Source: an uncultured Eubacteriales bacterium
GTDB taxonomy: Bacteria > Bacillota > Clostridia > Christensenellales > Aristaeellaceae
Direction of reading: 5' to 3'
DNA: 64,000 bases
Assembly (NCBI GenBank): GCA_902781095.1
Contig: CACZHW010000002.1
Location: forward strand, 62,001 to 126,000
In this document: positions 29,450 through 39,131 of the stretch, in pieces
Numbering within the stretch: the first letter of the stretch is position 1
Layout of the letters: each line of letters starts with the position of its first letter
Notes under the pieces: model-generated
What the model saw: only the letters and a program-made list of their open reading frames with translations
What the model was told of the DNA's origin: nothing
Database searches by the model: none
Position numbers and translations under genes: made by a program

Positions 29450-29565
29450 GCCATTCGGTCTGTTTTTGTATGCCTGGAAACCGCATCCAGTGCTGATGGA
29501 TTGAAATATAGGGGGAAACACGAGGGAAAAGGCCGGAGAAAGCCAAAAAAGTGTACGTGATGGGG

Positions 29566-29593
29566 TTGTTTTTTTGAAGAATAATGTTATAAT
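29566..29593 (+). promoter_or_regulatory. promoter of the rimP-nusA-infB operon
   Basis: TTGTTT (29566-29571), 16 bases, TATAAT (29588-29593) with a TG extension (29585-29586). Transcription should start near 29600, leaving a leader of about 105 bases. Confidence 0.78.
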
Positions 29594-29647
29594 ACTTCTG
29601 TATGATGAGTGATAGGAAAAGTTCTGAAAAGGATTGTTGTATATGAG

Positions 29648-29677
29648 AAGAGTGGGATGAACCCACTCTTTCTATTC
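29648..29677 (+). promoter_or_regulatory. leader hairpin upstream of rimP (possible attenuator)
   Basis: AAGAGTGGG (29648-29656) pairs perfectly with CCCACTCTT (29662-29670) around ATGAA, followed by the pyrimidine-rich TCTATTCT. It sits inside the leader about 30 bases before the rimP start. It resembles an intrinsic terminator, so it could attenuate the operon that encodes NusA. Confidence 0.6.
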
Positions 29678-29705
29678 TAAATGGAAGTTTTTAGGAGTTG
29701 TCTGA

Positions 29706-30197
29706 ATGGCAGAAAGCGATCTCAAGCGTCTCGTGCCGGCGATGGAACAGCTGGCCGGCAACTATTCTTACGAGTTGGTCGACTCGGAAATCGTCAAAGA
29801 AGGATCCAACCGTTACCTGAGGATCTATATAGACAAGCCCGGCGGAATAACCTTGGATGACTGTGAAATCTATCATCGCGCTGTTGCGGCATTGGTGGAA
29901 GCGATCGATTACGATTTCCTCGAGGTTTGTTCGCCGGGCCTTGATCGGCCGCTGAAGAGCGCGCGTGATTTTGAACGCCACCTCGGAAAGCCGGTGGAAA
30001 TCCATCTGTATAAACCGCAGAACGGCCAAAAGGTATTTGAAGGGCTGCTGCGGGAGCGGCAGGAGGACCGGGTGTCGATCGAATGCGGTGGCAGTATCCT
30101 GTCCTTTGCGATGAAGGAAATCGCCGTCTGCAAGCCGGCTGTACAGTTGAGCGAAGAGGACTTTGACCTGCAGCAAGAGGACGCTGCTGACGAATAA
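29706..30197 (+). CDS. rimP: ribosome maturation factor RimP
   Basis: A 163-residue protein needed for maturation of the 30S subunit. The N-terminal alpha/beta domain carries LRIYIDKPGGITLDDC and EVCSPGLDRPL, the best-conserved blocks of the family. The C-terminal part is an SH3-like barrel. TAGGAG lies before ATG 29706. It is the first gene of the operon and nusA follows after 14 bases, the usual order. Confidence 0.96.
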   Translation: MAESDLKRLVPAMEQLAGNYSYELVDSEIVKEGSNRYLRIYIDKPGGITLDDCEIYHRAVAALVEAIDYDFLEVCSPGLDRPLKSARDFERHLGKPVEIHLYKPQNGQKVFEGLLRERQEDRVSIECGGSILSFAMKEIAVCKPAVQLSEEDFDLQQEDAADE

Positions 30198-30211
30198 GGG
30201 AGGATCTGGAA

Positions 30212-31417
30212 ATGCTTGACCGGAATTCAAATAAGGAAATGATTGAGGCCATCGGCGAGCTGGCCAAAGAAAAAGGTATCAATAAAGAAGTGCTGTTCTC
30301 CGCCGTTGAGGAGGCGCTCAAAAGCGCGTATAAGAACAATTTTGCCCGACAGTCCGGCTACAATGGCCCCAGAATCCGGGCGGAATACGAAACGGGCCTC
30401 GACGGAATCCGGAAAAAGCGCCAGCAGAGCAATGCGAACGTCCGCGTGGAGCTGGACAGGAACACCGGCGCCGTGCACGTCTTCGCCCGAAAGACGGTTG
30501 TGCCGGAAGTGGAAGACGATGCGAACGAGATTTCGCTCGCGGACGCACGGGAGATTCAGCCGTACTATGAAGAAGACGATATCGTTGAGGTCGAGGTGAC
30601 CCCCAACGATTTCCGCAGGGTTGCTGCCCAGACGGCCAAACAGGTCTTCATGCAGAAGATGCGCGAGGCAGAGCGCGGCCGCGTCTATGACGAATACATC
30701 GAACGCGAAAACGAAATCCTTACGGCCATTGTCTACAGCGTGGACCCGGAGACCCAGGCGGTCAGCGTCGAACTCGGCAAGACGCAGGGCATTCTAGAGG
30801 CGAGCCAGCAGATGCCGATGGACAATTATACTCCCGGCGAGCGGTTTAAGGTCTACGTGCTCGAGGTCATTGCCGATTCCCTCAAGCCGGGCGCGAAGCG
30901 CGGGCCGCAGGTCAGCGTATCCCGGACACATCCCGGGCTGGTCAAGCGCCTGTTTGAGCTGGAAGTGCCGGAAATTCAGAACGGCGAGGTCCTGATTCAA
31001 AGTATCGCGCGCGAGGCAGGATCCAGAACCAAGATCGCCGTGAGCTCCGATCAGCCTGCGATTGATCCGGTCGGTTCCTGCGTGGGCCCGAGGGGGCAGC
31101 GTGTTGACCGGATCGTAAACGAGCTCCGCGGCGAAAAAATCGACATCATCAAGTGGTCGTCCAATACGCGGGAATTTGTGGCCAACGCGCTGAATCCGGC
31201 CCACGTCATCGACGTGATTCTTCAGGACAGCGATAAGGTCTGCCTTGTGGTCGTTCCGGACAACCAGCTTTCTCTTGCAATCGGCAAAGAGGGACAGAAT
31301 GCGAGGCTGGCCGCTAAACTGACGGGCTGCAAGATCGACATCAAGAGCCAGACCCAGTATGAAGAGATGAGGGCAGAAATGCCGGAAGAGCAGGTAATCC
31401 CTGAAGCAGAGGGCTGA
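30212..31417 (+). CDS. nusA: transcription termination/antitermination factor NusA
   Basis: A 401-residue RNA polymerase-binding factor that controls pausing, termination and antitermination. The N-terminal RNAP-binding domain (~1-130) is followed by an S1 domain (~135-200) and two KH domains (~205-345), with [11 protein letters not shown] in KH1 and [20 protein letters not shown] in KH2. As in other Firmicutes, the acidic repeats of E. coli NusA are absent. AGGGAGGA precedes ATG 30212. rnpM follows after one base. Confidence 0.97.
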   Translation: MLDRNSNKEMIEAIGELAKEKGINKEVLFSAVEEALKSAYKNNFARQSGYNGPRIRAEYETGLDGIRKKRQQSNANVRVELDRNTGAVHVFARKTVVPEVEDDANEISLADAREIQPYYEEDDIVEVEVTPNDFRRVAAQTAKQVFMQKMREAERGRVYDEYIERENEILTAIVYSVDPETQAVSVELGKTQGILEASQQMPMDNYTPGERFKVYVLEVIADSLKPGAKRGPQVSVSRTHPGLVKRLFELEVPEIQNGEVLIQSIAREAGSRTKIAVSSDQPAIDPVGSCVGPRGQRVDRIVNELRGEKIDIIKWSSNTREFVANALNPAHVIDVILQDSDKVCLVVVPDNQLSLAIGKEGQNARLAAKLTGCKIDIKSQTQYEEMRAEMPEEQVIPEAEG

Positions 31418-31418
31418 T

Positions 31419-31691
31419 ATGCCGGTAAAAACGCGTAAGACGCCGATGCGGATGTGCGTCGGCTGCCGAGAAATGAAGGAAAAGCGGGAATTGCTCCGCG
31501 TGGTGCGCAGCCCGGAAGGGATTGTTTCCATAGACCACAAGGGCAAAGCGCCCGGCAGGGGCGCCTACATCTGCAAGTCGGAAGCCTGCTTGACCAGGGC
31601 CGTGAAACAGAAGCAGCTGGAGCGGGCCCTGGAAACGAAAATTGACGACAGCGTTTTTGAAAGGCTTGCGGAGGAAATCAATGCCGATTAA
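31419..31691 (+). CDS. rnpM: YlxR family RNA-binding protein (RNase P modulator RnpM)
   Basis: A 90-residue basic protein of the YlxR/DUF448 family. It shows the family's [12 protein letters not shown] start, the GRGAYIC motif and a Cys at each end of the fold. Recent work on the Bacillus protein links it to RNase P regulation; that is family knowledge and is not visible here. It sits between nusA and ylxQ as in most Firmicutes, one base after the nusA stop, and its end overlaps the next start. Confidence 0.93.
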   Translation: MPVKTRKTPMRMCVGCREMKEKRELLRVVRSPEGIVSIDHKGKAPGRGAYICKSEACLTRAVKQKQLERALETKIDDSVFERLAEEINAD

Positions 31692-31998
31692 AAATGCGCG
31701 GTTTTATCAGACGCTTGGCCTCGCAATGCGGGCAGGCATCCTTTCGTCCGGGGAATACGGTGCGCTGAAGGCTTTAAGGGCGGGGGACGCCGCCTTCATC
31801 CTTGTGGATGAAGAGGCCTCGGAGAACACGAAAAAAGAGTTCAGAGACGGATGCGCCTACCATTCGGTTCCCTGCTGGGAAACGGAGGCAGGCCGGTTGG
31901 CGGGATCGACCGGAAAGTCCGGGAGAATGGTCGCGGCCGTGTGTAAAGGACCGCTTGCGGAAAAGCTGATGATGCTAACTGAACAGCCAGAACCATAA
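31681..31998 (+). CDS. ylxQ: L7Ae-family ribosomal-protein-like YlxQ
   Basis: A 105-residue protein of the L7Ae/L30e RNA-binding fold. LGLAMRAGILSSGEYGALKAL matches the YlxQ/YbxF group, which can bind kink-turn RNA. ATG 31681 is chosen because GAGGAAA precedes it and it removes 13 residues that only overlap rnpM. It overlaps rnpM by 11 bases. Its exact role in the nusA-infB operon is unknown. Confidence 0.9.
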   Translation: MPIKNARFYQTLGLAMRAGILSSGEYGALKALRAGDAAFILVDEEASENTKKEFRDGCAYHSVPCWETEAGRLAGSTGKSGRMVAAVCKGPLAEKLMMLTEQPEP

Positions 31999-32062
31999 AC
32001 GGAAGATACAGAACAACAAAGGATTCAATAAACAACGCTGAATGCGGGGGTGCAGGGGCAGA

Positions 32063-34708
32063 ATGGCCAACATGAAAATTCAGGATGCGACAAAAGAGTT
32101 GAGCCGTAAAGCAGGGCAACTGTTTACGGATGCAACAAAACTGAGGCAATCAGCTGAAAAAACGCTCAGCGAGCTGCGTAAGCTGCAGAACGGTTTCCGA
32201 CAGAAGGAGGAAGCCGAACGGGAGGAGCAGCTTCGCCGTGAGCAGGAGAAGGCGATTTCTGCCCAGAGCAAGGCGTGGACCATGCCGGACGACGTACCGG
32301 TAAAGGAAGAGACACCGGTGGCGCCGAAGCAGGAAGAGGCGCAAAAACCCACGCCCAAGGCCGAAAAACCGGCAGAAGAAAAAGCTGCACCGGCGGAGCG
32401 CCCGGCACCCGCGGCTGTATCGGCAGCGAGGCCTGCGCCTGCGGTAAGGCCCGTACAGGCAGCCAGGCCTGCACAGGGACAGGAACGGCGCCCCGCACAG
32501 CAGCAGGGCCAGCCGTTCCGTACGGATTCTGCCGCCGGCACGGCGCCTCGCGGCATGAGGCCGGCTCCCGGTCAGGGAAGGCCGCAGGGAACCTTTGCAG
32601 CGCGGGGGCCGCAGCAGGGTGCCCGTCCGGCAGGCGGAAACGTCAGACCCGGCACACAGCCCGGCGCCCGCAGTGCGGGCGCGCCGGCGGGCGGGAGACC
32701 CGTGTCTCCGCGGCCGCAGCGGCCTGCTGCCCGTGGTCCGGAACTGATGCCGACCGTTGAAAAAGAACGGGTCTCTAACTACGATCCGAACAAGAAGCTG
32801 CGCCAGCGCCAGCACGATCCGGAGCATCAGCCCGTCAAGAACCGTAAGCAGCTTGCAAAAGACAGCGGCCTCAGGATGGACGACGATGTCGTACGCGGAC
32901 GCCGCAAGAAGGGCAAGCAGGTTTCTGCCCAGCAGATGATGGCGCCGATCAAGATCGAGACGGCGTATATGACGGCTGAGACGATTACGGTGCGCGACCT
33001 GACCGAACGCATCGGCAAGCCGGCAGGCGAGATCATCAAGAAGCTGATGCTGCTCGGCATCATGGCAACCATCAACCAGGAGCTGGATTACGACACGGCC
33101 TCACTGGTGGCTTCGGAATTCGGCGTCACGCTGGAGATGAAGCTCGACAAAACGGCCGAGGACGCGCTGTCCGCAGAGAACGTGGAGGACAGCGACGAGC
33201 AGCTACAGCCGCGTCCGCCTGTCGTTACGATCATGGGCCACGTCGACCACGGCAAGACCTCCCTGCTCGACTATATCCGCAAGACGAAGGTCACAGCCGG
33301 CGAGGCGGGCGGCATTACACAGCATATCGGCGCGTATACCGCGCACGTCAGCGGCCGTCAGATCACCTTCCTCGACACGCCGGGCCACGAGGCGTTTACG
33401 GCGATGCGCGCGCGCGGAACACAGGCGACGGATATCGCGATTCTGGTTGTCGCAGCGGACGACGGCGTCATGCCGCAGACCATCGAATCCATCCATCACG
33501 CGAGGGCTGCCAAGTGCCCGATCATCGTGGCGATCAATAAAATCGACAAGCCGGATGCTGATCCGGATCGCGTAAAGCAGGGGCTCACTCAGTACGAACT
33601 CGTTCCCGAAGAGTGGGGCGGCGACACCATCATGGTTCCCGTATCGGCCAAGACAGGCGAGGGTGTCGATGATCTGCTGGAGAACGTGCTGCTGATGGCG
33701 GACATGCTGGAACTGCGTGCGAATCCGAACCGGAAAGCACGCGGCGTCATCATCGAGGCGAAGCTGGATCATTCCCGCGGCGCAGTCGCAACGGCGCTGG
33801 TTCAGAACGGTACGCTGCATGTCGGCGACATGGTCGTAGCCGGCGGCGCGTACGGCAGAGTCCGCGCCATGGTTTCCTCCAGAGGCGACAAGGTGAAGAC
33901 GGCGCTTCCGTCGACGCCTGTCGAACTCGTCGGATTTGGCGAGGTGCCGGAAGCCGGCGACGAATTCATTGCGGTAGAAGACGAGAAGCTGGCCAGGCAG
34001 GTGGTTGAGGAGCGTGCGGCCAAAGCGCGCGCCTCCATGGTCAAAAACAGCTCGGCTTCCACGCTGGAAGAGCTTTTCGGCAAGATGGCGGAGGGCGAGG
34101 TCAAGGACCTCAACATCATCATCAAAGCGGATGTTCAGGGCTCTGTCGAGGCGGTCAAGCAGTCTCTGGAGAAGCTGAGCAACGAAAAGGTGCACGTCAA
34201 GACCATCCACAGCGGCGTCGGCGGCGTTACGGAAAACGACGTCATGCTCGCCGGTATCGATCACGCTATCATCATCGGCTTCAATGTCAGGCCGGATGCG
34301 AAAGCCAGGGCGGCTGCGGAGCGCGACGGCATTGATATCCGCTATTACAGGATTATCTATCAGGCGATTGAGGATGTCGAAAAGGCGATGAAGGGCCTGC
34401 TGTCCCCCGAGTTCAAGGAAAACCTTCTCGGCCACGCACAGGTCCGGAACGTCTTCCGGATCACGGGTGTCGGCGTCATCGCGGGCGGCTATGTGACGGA
34501 CGGAAAGATTCAGCGCAATGCGCAGGTCCGTCTCCTGCGCGACAACGTCGTCGTCTTTGAAGGAAAGCTCTCATCCCTGCAGCGGTTTAAGGATGCGGTT
34601 CGCGAGGTCAGCGAGGGATACGAGTGCGGCGTCGGCCTCGAAAACTATTCCGACATCAAAGAGGGAGACGTCATCGAGTGCTTCCTGATGGAGCAGATCG
34701 AACAGTAA
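32063..34708 (+). CDS. infB: translation initiation factor IF-2
   Basis: An 881-residue GTPase that places initiator tRNA on the 30S subunit. The first ~240 residues are a charged helix plus a long Pro/Ala/Arg/Gly/Gln-rich linker. The IF2-N domain follows, then the G domain with [17 protein letters not shown] and NKID, and then the C1 and C2 domains. The start is uncertain: ATG 32063 has GGGG 5 bases upstream, while 32042 and 32072 are in-frame alternatives. Low-complexity codon repeats in the linker explain many spurious overlapping frames on both strands. Confidence 0.96.
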   Translation: MANMKIQDATKELSRKAGQLFTDATKLRQSAEKTLSELRKLQNGFRQKEEAEREEQLRREQEKAISAQSKAWTMPDDVPVKEETPVAPKQEEAQKPTPKAEKPAEEKAAPAERPAPAAVSAARPAPAVRPVQAARPAQGQERRPAQQQGQPFRTDSAAGTAPRGMRPAPGQGRPQGTFAARGPQQGARPAGGNVRPGTQPGARSAGAPAGGRPVSPRPQRPAARGPELMPTVEKERVSNYDPNKKLRQRQHDPEHQPVKNRKQLAKDSGLRMDDDVVRGRRKKGKQVSAQQMMAPIKIETAYMTAETITVRDLTERIGKPAGEIIKKLMLLGIMATINQELDYDTASLVASEFGVTLEMKLDKTAEDALSAENVEDSDEQLQPRPPVVTIMGHVDHGKTSLLDYIRKTKVTAGEAGGITQHIGAYTAHVSGRQITFLDTPGHEAFTAMRARGTQATDIAILVVAADDGVMPQTIESIHHARAAKCPIIVAINKIDKPDADPDRVKQGLTQYELVPEEWGGDTIMVPVSAKTGEGVDDLLENVLLMADMLELRANPNRKARGVIIEAKLDHSRGAVATALVQNGTLHVGDMVVAGGAYGRVRAMVSSRGDKVKTALPSTPVELVGFGEVPEAGDEFIAVEDEKLARQVVEERAAKARASMVKNSSASTLEELFGKMAEGEVKDLNIIIKADVQGSVEAVKQSLEKLSNEKVHVKTIHSGVGGVTENDVMLAGIDHAIIIGFNVRPDAKARAAAERDGIDIRYYRIIYQAIEDVEKAMKGLLSPEFKENLLGHAQVRNVFRITGVGVIAGGYVTDGKIQRNAQVRLLRDNVVVFEGKLSSLQRFKDAVREVSEGYECGVGLENYSDIKEGDVIECFLMEQIEQ

Positions 34709-34723
34709 ATGCAAATGTCATCG

Positions 34724-34750
34724 CTGAAGCCGGCTGTGTGCCGGCTTCAG
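34724..34750 (+). other. intra-operon hairpin between infB and rbfA
   Basis: CTGAAGCCGGC (34724-34734) pairs perfectly with GCCGGCTTCAG (34740-34750) around TGTGT. There is no T run, so it is not a standard terminator. It may protect or process the upstream mRNA. Confidence 0.65.
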
Positions 34751-34771
34751 AATTAAGAGGGAGAAAACAGT

Positions 34772-35152
34772 ATGGCTACACAGTCTTTTGAGAGAACGGA
34801 CAGGATAGCGCCGCTGATCCAGCGGGAGGTCGAACGGATTGTGCGGGAGGAACTGAGCGATCCCAGAACCGACTGCATGTTTTCCGTCACGCACGTGGAT
34901 GTGACGCGTGATTTACGGTATGCGAAAGTTTTCATCAGCGTATTTGAGGAAGACAAGAGAAAGCCGATGATGGACGCACTGAAGAAGGCGGCAGGTTTTA
35001 TCCGGCACGGGGTCGGACAGGCGGTTCAGCTGCGCTATACGCCGGAACTGCTCTTCGAACTCGATACGTCCATCGAATACGGCGTTCGGATCGCAAGCCT
35101 GATCAATCAGGTGGTCAAAAAGGAGGACGGATCGGATGGAGAGGAAGAGTGA
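34772..35152 (+). CDS. rbfA: 30S ribosome-binding factor RbfA
   Basis: A 126-residue KH-fold protein that binds the 30S subunit during 16S rRNA 5'-end maturation. Family blocks are RIAPLIQREVERIVREEL, DPRTDCMFSVTHVDVTRDL, AKVFISV and RYTPELLFELDTSIEYG. GAGGGAGA precedes ATG 34772. It overlaps the next gene by 17 bases, so the two are translationally coupled. Confidence 0.96.
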   Translation: MATQSFERTDRIAPLIQREVERIVREELSDPRTDCMFSVTHVDVTRDLRYAKVFISVFEEDKRKPMMDALKKAAGFIRHGVGQAVQLRYTPELLFELDTSIEYGVRIASLINQVVKKEDGSDGEEE

Positions 35153-36119
35153 CAGCCTGCATGTCTGGGCAGAAGCGCTGTGCTCTTCCGGAGACCGGAT
35201 TTCCCTGTTTTCCCACAAATCGCCGGACGGGGATACCCTGGGCGCGGCGCTTGCTCTGAGACTTGCCCTGCAGTCCCTGGGTAAAACCGTATCCGTCTTT
35301 TGTGCGGATCCCGTACCGCAGTCGCTGTGCTTTCTGAAAGGGGCACAGACGGTGCAGACTGTCTGCGCAAGCGAAGCGCAGAAAACCTGCCTGACGGTTG
35401 CGGTGGATGTCAGTTCGCCGGAACTGATGGGCGTGCTGCTGCCCGCCTTTGAAAGCGGGGAGAAGCGGATGGTGATTGATCATCACGCCACCAATCCGCT
35501 CTTCGGGGATCTCAACTATGTGCGGGGCGGAGAGTCCTCCTGCTGCCTGCTGGCATTCGAGGTGATCCGCGAACTGGGCGTCGCCGTGGATGCGGATATG
35601 GCGACCTGCCTGCTGCTGGGGATGTCAACGGATACCGGCCACTTCCGTTATGCCAATACTTCCGCCCAAACGCTTCAAGCGGCAGCTGAGCTGATGGGAT
35701 GCGGGGCGGATATCGCTGACATTTCCAGCAGAATGTACCGAATGCAGCCGCTTAAGAAGATTGAACTCACCCGAATCGCGCTGAACAGCCTGCACTTTGG
35801 CGCCGGACACCGGATTGGTATCATCTGGCTACGGAAAGAGGACTATGAGCGGACCGGATGCACCTATGGCGAAGCGGACGGGCTGGTCAATCTCGCGCTG
35901 GAGATAGAGGGCGTCCGCATGGCGTTTCTGCTGTCGGAACGGGATGATGGCATCAAAGCCTCGCTGCGTGCCATGGAGCCGGATACGGTAAACGACATCG
36001 CGTACGCCCTGGGCGGCGGCGGACACGCGCAGGCCGCAGGCTGTACGCTGAAGATGCCGATTGAAAAGGCAGAAGCAGAAATACTCTCGCGTATGCTGAA
36101 CAAGTTGGGGGAAGAATGA
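35136..36119 (+). CDS. nrnA: DHH-family phosphoesterase NrnA (nanoRNase / pAp phosphatase)
   Basis: A 327-residue Mn-dependent phosphoesterase. The DHH domain has SHKSPDGDTLGA with two metal-binding Asp residues, a further Asp in AVDVSSP, and the signature VIDHHATN. The DHHA1 domain ends with GGGGHAQAAG. By family it degrades 2-5-nucleotide RNAs and can dephosphorylate pAp. GAGGACGG lies before ATG 35136, inside the end of rbfA. truB follows with an ATGA overlap; this gene order is common in Firmicutes. Confidence 0.94.
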   Translation: MERKSDSLHVWAEALCSSGDRISLFSHKSPDGDTLGAALALRLALQSLGKTVSVFCADPVPQSLCFLKGAQTVQTVCASEAQKTCLTVAVDVSSPELMGVLLPAFESGEKRMVIDHHATNPLFGDLNYVRGGESSCCLLAFEVIRELGVAVDADMATCLLLGMSTDTGHFRYANTSAQTLQAAAELMGCGADIADISSRMYRMQPLKKIELTRIALNSLHFGAGHRIGIIWLRKEDYERTGCTYGEADGLVNLALEIEGVRMAFLLSERDDGIKASLRAMEPDTVNDIAYALGGGGHAQAAGCTLKMPIEKAEAEILSRMLNKLGEE

Positions 36120-36994
36120 ACGGATTTCTGTGCGTCCGAAAACCCGCGGGTATGACGAGTTCCGCTGTCGTGCTGCGGCTCAGAAAGAGATTGCCGAAAG
36201 GTACGAAGATCGGCCATGCCGGGACGCTCGACCCCGATGCAGCGGGTGTTCTGCCCGTAATGATCGGGAAGGCGACACGGCTGTTTGATCTGATCACCGA
36301 TAAAGAGAAAGTCTATGAGGCACAGTGGGTGCCCGGCATCGAGACGGATACGCAGGATTTATCCGGACAGATTCTCCGCGAGGAGAAGGTGCAGATCGGC
36401 AGGGAAGAACTGGAGGCGGTGATTCCCCGCTTTATCGGCGAAATCGATCAGGTGCCGCCACTGTATTCCGCGCTGAAACGCAACGGGAAAAGGCTTTACG
36501 AATTAGCCAGAGAAGGCTGCCAGGTCGAGGTGGCAGCGCGGAAGATCCACGTCGACGGCATCGAGATACTCGGAAGGGCGGAAGGCGGGAGCTGGATGCT
36601 GCAGATCCGCTGCGGAAGGGGAACCTATATCCGCACACTGTGCAAGGATATCGGCGGAGCACTGGGCATACCTGCCTGTATGGGGACGCTTGTGCGGACG
36701 GCTTCCGGACCTTTTACGATCGAGTCGGCTCTGTCGCCGGAGGAACTGGAGTCGCTTTCGGATTGGGAGCCCGTTCTGCTGCCGATGGATTACCCGCTCG
36801 CACATCTGCCCAGAATCACGATCAGCGAACAGGCGGAAAAACAGGTCCGTTGCGGGAACAGGATTCCGGAGGAACGGATTGAGGGGCCTTACAAACCAGG
36901 AGTCTGTTCCCGGCTGTATTTGGGCGACCGTTTTTGCGGAATCGGCGCCTTGTCAGACGGCGAGATTCATTTTGACGCCATGCTGCTGGAATAA
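36116..36994 (+). CDS. truB: tRNA pseudouridine(55) synthase TruB
   Basis: A 292-residue enzyme that makes pseudouridine 55 in the T loop of tRNAs. The catalytic Asp39 lies in GHAGTLDPDAAGVL. KxYEAQWVPGIETDTQD and VPPLYSALKRNGKRLYELAR are further family blocks, and GRGTYIRTLCKDIG lies in the C-terminal half. The last ~60 residues are PUA-like. It overlaps nrnA by ATGA and is followed by ribF. Confidence 0.97.
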   Translation: MNGFLCVRKPAGMTSSAVVLRLRKRLPKGTKIGHAGTLDPDAAGVLPVMIGKATRLFDLITDKEKVYEAQWVPGIETDTQDLSGQILREEKVQIGREELEAVIPRFIGEIDQVPPLYSALKRNGKRLYELAREGCQVEVAARKIHVDGIEILGRAEGGSWMLQIRCGRGTYIRTLCKDIGGALGIPACMGTLVRTASGPFTIESALSPEELESLSDWEPVLLPMDYPLAHLPRITISEQAEKQVRCGNRIPEERIEGPYKPGVCSRLYLGDRFCGIGALSDGEIHFDAMLLE

Positions 36995-37003
36995 GGGGAA
37001 AAC

Positions 37004-37951
37004 ATGCGCTTATTGAGTAATGAAAAAGAATGGGACGGGGGCAGGACCGCAGTCGCGTTCGGAACCTTTGACGGCGTTCATCTTGGCCATCAAAAACTGA
37101 TGGCCGAAGCGGTTAGGCTGGCTGACGAAAACCGGCTTTGCAGCGTCGCCTACAGTTATTCGACGCACCCGATGCAGGCATTCAACCCGGACAGGGTGCC
37201 GCTGCAGCTGGAGACTCTCGAAGAGAAGATTCACTCCATCGAAAAGACCGGAATTCAGGCCGCCGTGCTGCGACCTTTTGACAAAGCCTATGCAAGCCAG
37301 TCTCCCAGAACGTTTGTGGAAGGGATTGCGGATGCGCTCCATCCGCGTTTCATTGTGATCGGGTATAATTACACCTTCGGCGCACATGGAAGCGGCAAGG
37401 CTGCGGATATGCAGAGCCTGGGGATGGAACTCGGTTTCGAAACGGTTATTGTGGATGCGGTTTGCGTAGAGGGAGAAGCGGTTTCTTCGACAAGGATCCG
37501 GGAAGCCGTTCTGAAGGGAGACGTGCAGCTGGCGGCCCGAATGCTTGGACGCCCCTACAGTGTATCGGGAACCGTCACGGAGGGGCGGCATATCGGCAGC
37601 AGCCTCGGTTACGCGACGGCCAATCTCCTCTTTCCGTCAGGGAAGGCCGTACCGGGCAGAGGCGTTTACTCGGCGGAAGTCAGCCTGGAGGACGGTGTTT
37701 ACGCGGCTGCAGTAAACGTGGGCGAGCATCCGACGCTGCCGGGCGGCGCAGCATGCATAGAGGCGCACTTGCTTGACTATACTGGCGGAGCGCTGTACGA
37801 CAAGAGAATGAAGGTTTCCTTTCTTGCACGTCTGCGGGATGAACAGCGGTTTGAATCCCGCGAGCAGCTTGCGGCAAGGATATCCGAAGATATAGAGTGT
37901 GTCCGGCGCAGCGCTGGCCGTGCACTGCGGAATCTTTCCCCGGAGCATTAA
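37004..37951 (+). CDS. ribF: bifunctional riboflavin kinase / FAD synthetase
   Basis: A 315-residue enzyme that makes FMN and FAD from riboflavin. The N-terminal nucleotidyltransferase domain has FGTFDGVHLGHQ (residues 19-30) and ends near STRIREAVLKGDV. The C-terminal flavokinase domain has YSVSGTVTEGRHIGSSLGYATANL and the TxN motif of flavin binding. The start lies 9 bases after truB, preceded by AAGGGG. It ends the operon; I see no clear terminator hairpin before the hrcA promoter. Confidence 0.96.
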   Translation: MRLLSNEKEWDGGRTAVAFGTFDGVHLGHQKLMAEAVRLADENRLCSVAYSYSTHPMQAFNPDRVPLQLETLEEKIHSIEKTGIQAAVLRPFDKAYASQSPRTFVEGIADALHPRFIVIGYNYTFGAHGSGKAADMQSLGMELGFETVIVDAVCVEGEAVSSTRIREAVLKGDVQLAARMLGRPYSVSGTVTEGRHIGSSLGYATANLLFPSGKAVPGRGVYSAEVSLEDGVYAAAVNVGEHPTLPGGAACIEAHLLDYTGGALYDKRMKVSFLARLRDEQRFESREQLAARISEDIECVRRSAGRALRNLSPEH

Positions 37952-37968
37952 AAAAGATAAAAAAGGTG

Positions 37969-37997
37969 TTGACAAAGCAGTTCGATAGTGGTATTTT
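37969..37997 (+). promoter_or_regulatory. heat-shock operon promoter
   Basis: TTGACA (37969-37974), 17-base spacer, TATTTT (37992-37997), directly upstream of the CIRCE element. Confidence 0.85.
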
Positions 37998-38006
37998 ATC
38001 CGCAGG

Positions 38007-38033
38007 TTAGCACTCGAAACAAAAGAGTGCTAA
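38007..38033 (+). promoter_or_regulatory. CIRCE operator (HrcA binding site)
   Basis: A perfect match to the CIRCE consensus: TTAGCACTC, nine bases, GAGTGCTAA. It covers the likely transcription start, so bound HrcA would block initiation. This shows that the operon is under HrcA/GroE feedback control. Confidence 0.98.
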
Positions 38034-38054
38034 CAAACGAGAGGAGGAGACAGG

Positions 38055-39113
38055 ATGGACCTCATCGAGAGAAAGTATCGCATTCTTCAGGCCATCATTG
38101 ATGATTACATCCTGACGGCTTTGCCGGTTGGTTCACGGACCATCTCGAAGAAATACGAACAGAACCTTTCATCGGCCACGATCCGGAACGAAATGAGCGA
38201 CCTGGAGGAACTTGGGTATCTGGATTCGCCACATACGTCGGCCGGACGGGTGCCTTCCAACAAGGCGTACAGGCTGTACGTGGACAGGATGATTCATCCG
38301 GCACCGCTGACGCCAGAAGAACTGTCTTATATTCAGTCGTGCTTTGACACACGTGCCCAGCAGGTGGGGACGCTATCCGCGAAGCTGGCGAAGGTCATCT
38401 CGGGCATGACCAATTACACGACCGCGGTGATGACCCGCACCCCCCGGGCGGAACAGAAGATCGGCCACATCCAACTGGTGCCGGTTTCAGACAGAAGGAT
38501 TCTGGCAGTACTGGTTACGCAAAGCGGAGCCGTGAAGCAGCAGATGCTGGAACTGGATCAGAGCATTGCGCCGGACGCGCTTTACGCGGTTTCGAGAATC
38601 CTGTCCGAGAGGTTGAATGGGTGTCCGCTGTCGCAGCTGAAAAAAGCTCTGCTGGACATCGCGGAGAACGAAGGCAAAGGAATCCGCGGAATGCTCCGGG
38701 AGATTGCCGGTATCCCGGATGAGGCAGCCGATGACGGTACGCTGGTTGTGGGCGGCCGCTCCAATCTGCTTGGCTTCCCGGAATACTCGGATGTCGGCAA
38801 AGCCCAGGAACTGCTGAAAGTACTGGAGACCCGCGACAAAATGATATCCCTTCTGAGCCGGCAGGGCGAAATGGAAATCACGGTTCGGATCGGCCCGGAA
38901 ACGGGAATAGAAGAATTGAGAGACTGCTCCGTGGTGACGGCCAGTTACAGGCTGATGGACGGACGCGTGAACACCGTAGGGCTGATCGGACCGACAAGGA
39001 TGCAGTATGGACGGGCCGTATCCGTCCTGGAAGAGGTCGGCAAAGCGCTTGGAAGAGCGATCAACAGACAAGAAATCGGCGACGACGACGGGACACCCCG
39101 GACAGGCCGCTGA
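38055..39113 (+). CDS. hrcA: heat-inducible transcription repressor HrcA
   Basis: A 352-residue repressor of class I heat-shock genes. The N-terminal winged helix (~1-75) has RKYRILQAIIDDYI, PVGSRTISKKY and SSATIRNEMSDLEELGYLDSPHTSAGRVPS, the family's most conserved block. The GAF-like domain follows. It binds the CIRCE element immediately upstream and so regulates its own operon. AGGAGG precedes ATG 38055. Confidence 0.97.
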   Translation: MDLIERKYRILQAIIDDYILTALPVGSRTISKKYEQNLSSATIRNEMSDLEELGYLDSPHTSAGRVPSNKAYRLYVDRMIHPAPLTPEELSYIQSCFDTRAQQVGTLSAKLAKVISGMTNYTTAVMTRTPRAEQKIGHIQLVPVSDRRILAVLVTQSGAVKQQMLELDQSIAPDALYAVSRILSERLNGCPLSQLKKALLDIAENEGKGIRGMLREIAGIPDEAADDGTLVVGGRSNLLGFPEYSDVGKAQELLKVLETRDKMISLLSRQGEMEITVRIGPETGIEELRDCSVVTASYRLMDGRVNTVGLIGPTRMQYGRAVSVLEEVGKALGRAINRQEIGDDDGTPRTGR

Positions 39114-39131
39114 GCAAGAGGAGTGAAAAGC

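Noticed and set aside
29601..29645. 14-codon frame in the rimP leader as a possible leader peptide
   Set aside because: It has no Shine-Dalgarno and starts almost at the predicted transcription start; it has no run of regulatory codons.
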